Part shown: one piece after another, positions 1 through 5,239 of the stretch
Layout: every line of letters starts with the position of its first letter
How positions within the stretch are numbered: position 1 is the first letter of the stretch
Source: Armatimonadota bacterium
Lineage (GTDB): Bacteria; Armatimonadota; Zipacnadia; Zipacnadales; UBA11051
Direction: 5' to 3'
Assembly: GCA_030612305.1 (NCBI GenBank)
Contig: JAUWOG010000209.1
Coordinates: forward strand, 1-5,239
Length of the DNA: 5,239 bases
Made by a program: the position numbers and the translations under genes
The notes under the pieces: model-generated
What the model saw: the letters and a program-made list of their open reading frames with translations, nothing else
What the model was told of the DNA's origin: nothing
Databases searched by the model: none

Positions 1-1
1 C

Positions 2-412
2 GCAGTCGGGAACATCAAGGCCGTGCAGGAGCACCGGACGGCATGGGCCGACGAGGCCATCTATGAAGGCATCCCCGAGGAGTTGACGCTAATCGGCAAT
101 GTGCGGCTGAAGACCGATGAGGGTGACGAATTCCGCGCGCCGCGTGCCGTCATCGGGATCGAGGAGGATTGGATCCGCGCTGAGAACGTGAGCGGCGTCA
201 CCTTCCGCCGCGAAGAAGAAGAGAAGAAAGACACCAAGGCCGAAACCGAAGCGGAAACGAAGACCGGCGAGGCGGCTAAGGCTGAGGGCGAAGGCACAGA
301 AAAAGCTACCGCCGAGGCCGAGAAGAAGCCGCAGGACGAAGAAGCGACCCTGGCCAAAGAGGCCGAAGAAGCAAAAGGCAACTCCGGGGATAAGGAGAAG
401 CCCCCGGAGTAA
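2..412 (+). CDS. LptA/OstA-like LPS-export periplasmic protein, 3' part, with charged C-terminal tail
   Basis: The frame is open from base 2 and ends at TAA 410-412, so the true start lies left of the window; the GTG at 23 is probably an internal codon. The first ~70 visible residues show the repeating beta-strand pattern of OstA-N/LptA-type domains: GNIKAV, then ADEAIYEG, then a hydrophobic LTLIGNVRLKT strand, 'FRAPRAVIGI', and 'IRAENVSGV'. In this family such 'Gnv.l....ge.i.a..v.i' strands build the beta-jellyroll that bridges lipopolysaccharide across the periplasm with LptC and LptD. This assignment rests on pattern recognition only. After FRR, from base 212, the remaining 66 residues are almost entirely Glu, Lys and Ala (about 20 E, 12 K, 12 A), probably a disordered or helical tail. 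Typical LptA proteins lack such a tail. The gene converges on trpS. LptC or another OstA-domain protein is a possible alternative. Confidence 0.62.
   Translation, partial: AVGNIKAVQEHRTAWADEAIYEGIPEELTLIGNVRLKTDEGDEFRAPRAVIGIEEDWIRAENVSGVTFRREEEEKKDTKAETEAETKTGEAAKAEGEGTEKATAEAEKKPQDEEATLAKEAEEAKGNSGDKEKPPE
382..409. terminator. Hairpin at the convergent gene junction, possible trpS terminator
   Basis: CTCCGGGG (382-389) and CCCCGGAG (402-409) form a perfect 8-bp inverted repeat around a 12-nt loop, overlapping the last codons of the LptA-like gene. Read on the minus strand it lies about 32 nt past the trpS stop codon and is followed by TTGCCTTTTGC, a moderately U-rich stretch, so it could end the trpS transcript. 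On the plus strand no U-run follows (TAATAGTCAG), so termination of the LptA-like gene there is less convincing. The codon bias of a GC-rich coding tail could also produce such a repeat by chance. Confidence 0.35.
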
Positions 413-440
413 TAGTCAGTCGCAGTCTCAGCCGAGTCTG

Positions 441-1409
441 TCAGCCGACGTCGGCACCGCAGGCCTGGCGGACTCGCTCCATTGTCTCGCCGGCCACCGC
501 ACGCGCGTGGACGGCCCCGGTCCGCAGCACATCTACCACGTAGTCCATGTCGTCGGCGAGTTCCTGCCGGCGTCGCCGCGTCTCCCCGAAGTAATCCATG
601 AACAGCTCGAAGAGAGCCTTCTTGGCATCCCCGTAGCCCATGCCTCCGGCGCGGTATCTGTCAGCCATCTCCTGTTGCTGCTGCTCGTCGGCGAAGAGCG
701 AGTAGATTGCATATACTGAGCAGTTGTCGGGGTCCTTGGGGTCCTCCAGCGGCGTGGAGTCAGTGACGATACTCATAATGGCCTTGCGCACCTGCTTCTC
801 GGGATCGAAGATGCAGATGGTGTTGTCGTAGCTTTTTGACATCTTGCGGCCATCAATGCCGGTGACGGTAGCGGTGTTCTCCAGGATGTAGGCGGCGGGA
901 ACCACGAGCGTCTCGCCGTAGGTGTTGTTGAAGCGGAGGGCGATGTCGCGCGTCACCTCGACATGCTGCTTCTGGTCCTGGCCCACGGGCACGAGGTTGG
1001 AATCATAGATGAGGATGTCGGCGGCCATGAGTACGGGATAGGCGAAGAGGCCGTGGTCGGCGGGAATGCCCTGTGCGGTCTTGTCCTTGTACGCGTGGCA
1101 GCGCTCGAGCAGCCCCATCGGCGTGATCGTAGATAGTATCCAGGTAAGCTCGGTGACCTCCGGGATATGGGACTGGAGGAATATGGTGGCCTTCTCCGGG
1201 TCGAGGCCGAAGGCGAGGTAGTCCGCGGCGAGACCGAGCGTCTGTTGCCTGAGGTCTTCGGCATCGCGGATGCTGGTCAAGGCATGGTAGTTGGCGATGA
1301 AGTAGAAGCCATCATGCTCGTCCTGAAACTCCACGTACTGACGAATGGCCCCGAAGTAGTTGCCGATGTGGATTTTCCCCGAAGGTTGTACGCCTGACAG
1401 TACCCTCAT
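441..1409 (-). CDS. trpS: Tryptophanyl-tRNA synthetase (class Ic)
   Basis: This 322-residue protein charges tRNA-Trp with tryptophan in the cytoplasm using ATP. It has the usual length for bacterial TrpRS and both class I signatures: the HIGH-type 'PSGKIHIGN' at residues 9-17 and KMSKS at 189-193 within GRKMSKSYDN. Other family landmarks are YHALT (41-45, His42 at the active-site His position), 'YPVLMAADILIY' (124-135, with the Trp-binding Asp131) and PVGQDQKQH (141-149). The phrases LFAYPVLMAADILIY and DGRKMSKSYDN fit the second common bacterial TrpRS clade rather than the E. coli TrpS type; this is an impression only. ATG at 1409 is supported by GGAGAG seven bases upstream and by the start of the conserved 'VLSGVQPSG' segment. 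The gene has its own promoter and a 235-nt leader that carries a Trp-rich peptide and an attenuator. It converges on the LptA-like gene with a 28-bp gap. Confidence 0.97.
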   Translation of the reverse strand: MRVLSGVQPSGKIHIGNYFGAIRQYVEFQDEHDGFYFIANYHALTSIRDAEDLRQQTLGLAADYLAFGLDPEKATIFLQSHIPEVTELTWILSTITPMGLLERCHAYKDKTAQGIPADHGLFAYPVLMAADILIYDSNLVPVGQDQKQHVEVTRDIALRFNNTYGETLVVPAAYILENTATVTGIDGRKMSKSYDNTICIFDPEKQVRKAIMSIVTDSTPLEDPKDPDNCSVYAIYSLFADEQQQQEMADRYRAGGMGYGDAKKALFELFMDYFGETRRRRQELADDMDYVVDVLRTGAVHARAVAGETMERVRQACGADVG

Positions 1410-1416
1410 GATTTAT

Positions 1417-1422
1417 CTCTCC
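1417..1422 (-). promoter_or_regulatory. trpS ribosome binding site
   Basis: Minus-strand GGAGAG sits seven bases before the trpS ATG, a standard Shine-Dalgarno spacing. It lies downstream of the leader terminator, so trpS translation would begin independently once transcription passes the attenuator. Confidence 0.8.
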
Positions 1423-1480
1423 ATTGCACTGGCAAGGAATGTCGTGGTGCGTCTGAGCGTGTGACTGTGCGGCTGAGTCG

Positions 1481-1521
1481 AAAAAAGGACGAACCGTGGC
1501 GCTTGCTGCCGGCCCACGGTT
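1481..1521 (-). terminator. Intrinsic terminator/attenuator in the trpS leader (segments 3:4)
   Basis: On the minus strand AACCGTGG (1521-1514) and CCACGGTT (1499-1492) form a perfect 8-bp stem. It can extend inward by two more GC pairs (1513-1512 with 1502-1501) if G1500 is bulged. After the spacer CGTCC come six U residues (1486-1481). On the plus strand the stem is followed by no T-run, so it acts only toward trpS. No co-directional gene lies upstream: the next gene on that side is divergent. A terminator here can therefore only cut short the trpS transcript itself, which is the arrangement of an attenuator. The U-run starts five bases after the stem, slightly further than ideal. It ends 71 bases before the trpS ATG. 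Confidence 0.78.
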
Positions 1522-1592
1522 GGTATTCTGCGATAGGTCAGTTGTCACGCACGCAGACAGGGCCGGCGGTCAGACGAATAGTCGCCAGGCCC
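1508..1592 (-). promoter_or_regulatory. trp-type attenuator: mutually exclusive segments 1:2 and 2:3
   Basis: Segment 1 is GGGCCTGGC (1592-1584) inside the leader-peptide Trp codons. Segment 2 is GCCGGCCC (1567-1560), three bases after the leader stop codon TGA 1572-1570. Segment 3 is GGGCCGGC (1515-1508). Segments 2 and 3 pair perfectly over 8 GC pairs (antiterminator). Segments 1 and 2 also pair over 8 pairs with only U1587 bulged. Bases 1515-1512 of segment 3 belong to the terminator stem, so 2:3 and 3:4 exclude each other. As in E. coli trpL, a ribosome stalled at the Trp codons would mask segment 1, let 2:3 form and give read-through. A ribosome reaching the stop codon would cover segment 2 and allow 3:4 to terminate. 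The pairings are visible in the sequence; the mechanism is inferred. Confidence 0.78.
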
Positions 1593-1635
1593 AAATGCGA
1601 TCACTGATTCTGCACGTCAGTATTGCGTCTGTCAT
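1570..1635 (-). CDS. trpS leader peptide with Trp-Ala-Trp (attenuation peptide)
   Basis: This is a 21-codon open frame, ATG at 1635-1633 and TGA at 1572-1570, starting MTDAIL and ending RIWAWRLFV. Trp codons fall at 1593-1591 and 1587-1585 (residues 15 and 17). Two Trp in 21 residues is far above expectation, since TGG is the rarest sense codon in most proteins. The frame begins about nine bases after the predicted transcription start of the trpS promoter, and an AGAG at 1644-1641 is a weak Shine-Dalgarno candidate. The peptide is too short to be a functional protein; its role would be to sense charged tRNA-Trp through ribosome stalling. The stop codon lies directly before attenuator segment 2, as in classic trp leaders. 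Confidence 0.75.
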   Translation of the reverse strand: MTDAILTCRISDRIWAWRLFV

Positions 1636-1650
1636 CAGCGCTCTGCCATT

Positions 1651-1679
1651 AGTTTAGGAATTACGAGTGGGGCTGTCAA
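1651..1679 (-). promoter_or_regulatory. Sigma70-type promoter for leader peptide and trpS
   Basis: On the minus strand a consensus -35 box TTGACA (1679-1674) is followed after exactly 17 bases by the -10 box TAAACT (1656-1651, four of six matches). Transcription should start near 1644, just ahead of the leader-peptide ATG at 1635. That gives a leader of about 235 nt before trpS. Confidence 0.75.
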
Positions 1680-1685
1680 GTGGCT

Positions 1686-1714
1686 TTGCAATGTCAGGGG
1701 TTTTGCGGCATAAT
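1686..1714 (+). promoter_or_regulatory. Sigma70-type promoter for the large ATPase gene
   Basis: The -35 box TTGCAA (1686-1691, four of six matches) and -10 box CATAAT (1709-1714, five of six matches) are separated by 17 bases. The predicted start is near 1721, leaving a 5' untranslated stretch of about 67 nt before the ATG at 1788. No obvious terminator or riboswitch fold is seen in that stretch. The -35 box is only six bases from the -35 box of the opposing trpS promoter. Confidence 0.6.
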
Positions 1715-1787
1715 AGCCTGGGCAGGAGTCTGGGGGAGTGAACAGGCCGCATCTTGCGCTCGGCACAAAGACGACACGCGGGCGGGT

Positions 1788-4700
1788 ATGATGAAGATAG
1801 CAGACCTCGTAGAGCTTCGGGAGATGGCGCGCTCGCTGGATCTGGCCGGACTGCGCGACATTCGAGAAGCCCTCGATGCGACGGATGGTGCCCCGAGTCT
1901 CCTCACGGCGACGGAACTCGACGAGTTGCTCTCGGAGTATGTGCTGCTCACAGGCATCGGGGATGATGCCCTGCACAGGCTCTTTGACGAGTTGCTCAGC
2001 GATGCTGCCACCGGCGCGGCGTTGATGGTGCAGGGAGCCGCCGGTGCGGGCAAGACGCACCTGCTGTGTGTCGCGGCGCTGCTGCTGGAGTACCCGATGC
2101 TGCGCTCTCTCTTCGCGCAGGCACACCCGGAGTACGAGCAGATCCTCCGGCGCATGGACCGCAGGCCCGCGCCGCTGGTAGTGCCGGTGTCTCTGCAGGA
2201 ACACCGGGCCGAGGATGAGCACCTCGAGGACATCGTCTTCGACTGCGTGGAGCAGGAGTTGGGCAGGCCGCGCTACGACATGGAGGTGCCGCTGTCGGAG
2301 CAGTCATACGCGCTGGACCTCATAGAGCGCCATATCCTGCCGCGCTACCAACGGGGCCTTGACGCACATGTCCGGCAGCGCTACGGGGGTTATGAGAGCT
2401 GGGCGGAGTTGTCGGAGCAGGACCGCGGCACCGCGGTCTCGGCAGCACAAGGCTTCGCAGCCGGCATCGGGTATCCTCTGGATTTCCGGCAGAGCCGCAT
2501 GGAGCGGCTGGCACGCCTCACCGAAGTCGTCGCGGGCCTCGACGCCTCCGGCGTGGTTTGGCTCATTGACGACCTCTGGCAGTTCCTGGCCGGGGCCGGC
2601 GGCAAGGCCGTGCGCAACGACATCGCGTTCCTCGAATTCCTCGGCCAGCGCACCAAGCTCGACCGGCTCTACCTCCTCGTCACCACGCGCGCGGGGCTGG
2701 AGGAACTCAGCGGCATTGAGCCCTATGTAGTGGCGGGTATCCGCGACGCCTTTGACGGCACCTGCAGGCTGGACGCCGCGCGCATGAGACGCGTCGCGCA
2801 CACGCGCGCGATACACATACTCGACGCGGACGATTTCGAAGAGGCGATTGGCCAGGTGCACTCGGCCTACCGCCAGGCACTGGGCGAGCCGTCGTTCTCG
2901 GAGGCGGAGTTGCGAGCGTCATACCCGCTGCACCCGGCGACGGAGCCCATCCTCGAGAACATCTACCAGAAGTACTTCGCCGAAGGCGATGCGCTTGTTG
3001 ATTTCCTTGAGACGCTACGGGCGTCCGGGGGTGCGATGGTCCTGGAGCGGGATTTCCGCCGCCTCATATCGCTGCCGGAGATGCTCGATCTGTTGAGTTC
3101 GCGCCTCGCGGCCCACCCACGGGCCAGCGATTATGTGCGCGAAGTCCTCGACTATTACGAGAAGAACGCTTCACGAATTGCGCCCGACCATCCGGATGAA
3201 GTGCGGTGCCTGACCAAGGCGCTCATCATGCTGAGCATGGGCAACATGCCGGCGGCAGCAGACCGCATGGCGGAGCTGATTGGTCTGGACGAAGATGGGC
3301 ACCCGCTGGTGACCACCGCGATGGTGCAGGAGCTACTTGAGCAGATGCGGCTGCGGGGGAACTATGTTGACATGCGCGGCGCGGATGAGCGCGCCAACTA
3401 CACCATAGATGTCCATACGAACCTGGGTGAGCTGGCGCGACGGCGACTGATGACCGCCCGCAGCGGCTTCGTGGATGGCGACGCCAGGCTGTGGAAAGCA
3501 GCGCGGTCGGCCGCGTCGAGGCCGGATTTCCCGCTCGCGCATTTCGATGAGGCGAAGACACTTGAAGTCGTCTGGGAGAACACGACGCGCTTTGTCGTGG
3601 CTGCGACGACCGACCTGAAATCCATCTCCGGGCAGGAGCTGAAGGATGAGGCCTCAGAGCTGGCGGCGGTTGACACCGAGCACACCTGCCGCGTTCATAT
3701 CGCCCAACTGCTGGACCCGGAGGGCCAGGCGCAGGCATTTGCCGAAGCCTCGCTCGCAGTGACCGGCCAGCGCTTTGCGGATGGACTGATAGCGTGGCTG
3801 CCCCGGGCGCTCAGCGAAGTCGAGCTGGACAAGGTGCGGCAACTGGCCGCATGCCGGCAGGTGCTGCGGGAGCCGTCGTCGGCGCACGAGCAGCCCGAGG
3901 TGGGGGATCGCATCGCGGAGGAGGCGGCGATGCTGGAGCCGGAGGTGGGCCAGATGGTCGCCCGGGCATACCGGGACGGGCGCCTGCTGACGGCTGCGGG
4001 GCATGAGCAAGCACTGGATGATGCGACTCGCGATGCGCCCATCTGGGCGGACTTGCTTGGGGGTGTGGTGGCCGGCTCGCTGGCGCGCCTCTATCCTGAT
4101 TTCCCGACGATAGCTCCGCGCCGGGCGATGACCGGGGCGCGCATCGTGGACCGGCTGCTTGAGGGTATCATCAAGCCGGGCACGCTGGAAGTGGAGGCCG
4201 ATGCCGGCCTTGCGACAATGGCCGAGGATGTGCTGGGGCCGATGGGCTTGGTACAACGCGATGAGGAAACGCTGTTCGTGGATGTTCGTAACAGCCCGGC
4301 GGCGGCAGCGGTGATGGAGCGCGTGCGTGCGCGTGACAAGACGCCGGAGAGCGAGCGCGGGCGGCCGCTGTCGTACGCCGACCTGGGGCTGCACCTCGCG
4401 AAATCCCCCGCCGGCATAACACCCGAACTATTCGAGCTGACGATCGCGTGTCTGCTGCGAACGGGCTGGCTGAGGGCGGTTGACATGGCGGGCGACTCGC
4501 TGCCGTCGGACGTGCTCGATGGGCCGATACGGTCGCGCGGCGCGCAGGTGGCGCGCGCGCCGCTTCGGAGCATGGGGGAATGGCGAGGCCTCACCCGGAT
4601 CGCGAAGATGGTGCTGGGCACGAGCGTACCACGGCCCGACCATGCCACGCAGACGAGCATCCACACGGGCCTGGTGGAAGCCGGCGAGCTGAACCTCAAG

Positions 4701-5239
4701 CGCATTGCCGCGATGAAAGCGCGAGTCGCACAGCTTCAGGGCACGCTCGGGCAGGCGGCGGCGCAATGGAGTGAGGCAAACGCGACCCTGGACGAAGCGG
4801 CGGAGTTCTTCGGTCTCATGGACGCGACGCTGATGCCGGCCGAGGGTCTCAAGAAGCTGGTCAATGAGGGACAGAGGTTTCTGCAGCAGGACGGCGGCCC
4901 GGCCCTGCTGACAAGGCTGCTGCGACAGGCCGACGGCATCTGGGATTTCCTCCAGGGCACCGCGGTGGCGGTGGTCACGATGCGGACGTATCTGCTCGAC
5001 GAGCGCCTGCGTCTGGACAATGATCCGGACTTGCGGGCGCGGCAGCAGCGGCTGCTGGCGCTCATCGGCACGGGCGAGCAGATCATATCCGAGGCGACGG
5101 CATTTGCGCGACTCTCGCAGATATTCCTGGCTACATACAAGCGGCGCTATCTCAACTGGCACCGCCGCTGTCACCGGCCGGCTCTCTTCGAGCGCTACCG
5201 GTCCCTGAGGGCTGCGCCGGAGCTGCGCGCGCTGGCACA
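1788..5239 (+). CDS. Giant P-loop ATPase, DUF6079 / PglY-BrxC-like, 3' end beyond window
   Basis: The frame is open from ATG 1788 to the right edge, giving 1150 complete codons and no stop. Visible landmarks, in order: Walker A GAAGAGKT (residues 83-90); 'APLVVPVSL', a strand after the ATPase insert; Walker B VVWLIDD (256-262) followed by LWQFL; 'IAFLEFLGQ' (279-287); a sensor-like strand YLLVTTR (295-301); 'IRDAF' (318-322); and YPLHPAT (379-385) leading to VDF (404-406). This order and the YPxHPAT...VDF pair match my memory of DUF6079 proteins, related to the BREX/Pgl ATPases PglY and BrxC. About residues 965-1000 look like a helical, possibly coiled, segment; 'TYKRRYLNWH' (1116-1125) resembles the C-terminal Y..~Y..~H region of the same class. 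Family proteins are usually about 1200 residues, so most of it is here. The start is an ATGATG pair with a weak GGGCGGG upstream. The second Walker B acid is Asp instead of the usual Glu. Function is probably in phage defence, but this is inference; no partner gene is visible. Confidence 0.68.
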   Translation, partial: MMKIADLVELREMARSLDLAGLRDIREALDATDGAPSLLTATELDELLSEYVLLTGIGDDALHRLFDELLSDAATGAALMVQGAAGAGKTHLLCVAALLLEYPMLRSLFAQAHPEYEQILRRMDRRPAPLVVPVSLQEHRAEDEHLEDIVFDCVEQELGRPRYDMEVPLSEQSYALDLIERHILPRYQRGLDAHVRQRYGGYESWAELSEQDRGTAVSAAQGFAAGIGYPLDFRQSRMERLARLTEVVAGLDASGVVWLIDDLWQFLAGAGGKAVRNDIAFLEFLGQRTKLDRLYLLVTTRAGLEELSGIEPYVVAGIRDAFDGTCRLDAARMRRVAHTRAIHILDADDFEEAIGQVHSAYRQALGEPSFSEAELRASYPLHPATEPILENIYQKYFAEGDALVDFLETLRASGGAMVLERDFRRLISLPEMLDLLSSRLAAHPRASDYVREVLDYYEKNASRIAPDHPDEVRCLTKALIMLSMGNMPAAADRMAELIGLDEDGHPLVTTAMVQELLEQMRLRGNYVDMRGADERANYTIDVHTNLGELARRRLMTARSGFVDGDARLWKAARSAASRPDFPLAHFDEAKTLEVVWENTTRFVVAATTDLKSISGQELKDEASELAAVDTEHTCRVHIAQLLDPEGQAQAFAEASLAVTGQRFADGLIAWLPRALSEVELDKVRQLAACRQVLREPSSAHEQPEVGDRIAEEAAMLEPEVGQMVARAYRDGRLLTAAGHEQALDDATRDAPIWADLLGGVVAGSLARLYPDFPTIAPRRAMTGARIVDRLLEGIIKPGTLEVEADAGLATMAEDVLGPMGLVQRDEETLFVDVRNSPAAAAVMERVRARDKTPESERGRPLSYADLGLHLAKSPAGITPELFELTIACLLRTGWLRAVDMAGDSLPSDVLDGPIRSRGAQVARAPLRSMGEWRGLTRIAKMVLGTSVPRPDHATQTSIHTGLVEAGELNLKRIAAMKARVAQLQGTLGQAAAQWSEANATLDEAAEFFGLMDATLMPAEGLKKLVNEGQRFLQQDGGPALLTRLLRQADGIWDFLQGTAVAVVTMRTYLLDERLRLDNDPDLRARQQRLLALIGTGEQIISEATAFARLSQIFLATYKRRYLNWHRRCHRPALFERYRSLRAAPELRALA

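Noticed and set aside
507..719. Plus-strand frame inside trpS
   Set aside because: It is antisense to the highly conserved trpS coding sequence and has no domain features.
1603..1622. Small hairpin ACTGA...TCAGT inside the leader peptide
   Set aside because: It is only 5-6 bp with a 9-nt loop. It might pause RNA polymerase as in trp leaders, but nothing else supports a role, so it is not listed as a feature.
1635..1649. Four-codon frame ATGGCAGAGCGCTGA just ahead of the leader peptide
   Set aside because: It begins at 1649, upstream of the predicted transcription start near 1644, so its ATG would not be in the mRNA.
1410..1650. T-box riboswitch in the trpS leader
   Set aside because: A tRNA synthetase leader with a terminator suggests a T-box, but the conserved AGGGTGGNACCGCG element is absent; the nearest match, GTGGGCCGGC at 1516-1507, lacks key bases. 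The leader peptide with Trp codons explains the region better.
1738..1791. 17-codon GTG frame overlapping the ATPase start, a possible second leader peptide
   Set aside because: GGGGGAG abuts the GTG with no usable spacing, the peptide has no amino-acid bias, and no alternative stems or terminator follow.
1635..2233. Long minus-strand frames (1635-2222 and 1694-2233) opposite the start of the ATPase gene
   Set aside because: They are Arg/Ser/Cys/His-rich low-sense translations typical of shadow frames in GC-rich DNA, and they overlap both promoters and the well-supported plus-strand ATPase frame.
3654..5174. Minus-strand frames of 200-250 codons (3654-4394, 4091-4705, 4428-5174)
   Set aside because: They lie entirely opposite the continuous ATPase frame, have no recognisable domains or ribosome binding sites, and show the Arg/Pro/His-rich composition of antisense shadows.

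Overview
The window is GC-rich bacterial DNA from a diderm (Gram-negative-type) organism, because it opens with the end of a lipopolysaccharide-export (LptA/OstA-like) protein. The genes are closely spaced and the promoters are sigma70-type. The exact phylum cannot be read from the sequence. An uncultured, GC-rich phylum such as Armatimonadota or a relative is possible, but this is only an impression.

Layout. Bases 2-412 (+) are the 3' part of an LptA/OstA-like gene with a long Glu/Lys/Ala-rich tail. Converging on it, only 28 bp away, is trpS (441-1409, -), a complete tryptophanyl-tRNA synthetase. Bases 1410-1787 form a dense divergent regulatory region. On the minus strand it holds a strong promoter (1651-1679), a 21-codon leader peptide containing Trp-Ala-Trp (1570-1635), three overlapping pairing segments, and an intrinsic terminator (1481-1521). 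On the plus strand, a second promoter (1686-1714) lies back to back with the first and drives the large gene that begins at 1788. That gene runs without a stop to the end of the window (at least 1150 codons). It encodes a giant P-loop ATPase whose landmarks resemble the DUF6079 / BREX PglY-BrxC class of phage-defence-associated ATPases.

How it works together. The best-supported unusual feature is that trpS appears to be controlled by ribosome-mediated transcription attenuation. The two Trp codons of the leader peptide lie inside RNA segment 1. Segment 1 and segment 3 are almost the same sequence, and both can pair with segment 2. Segment 3 also forms the 5' arm of the terminator. Shortage of charged tRNA-Trp should stall the ribosome on segment 1, free segment 2 to take segment 3, and allow read-through into trpS. 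The large ATPase is transcribed away from trpS from its own promoter. It may be the first gene of an accessory or defence locus that continues beyond the right edge. The link between trpS and the ATPase seems to be only a shared intergenic region.
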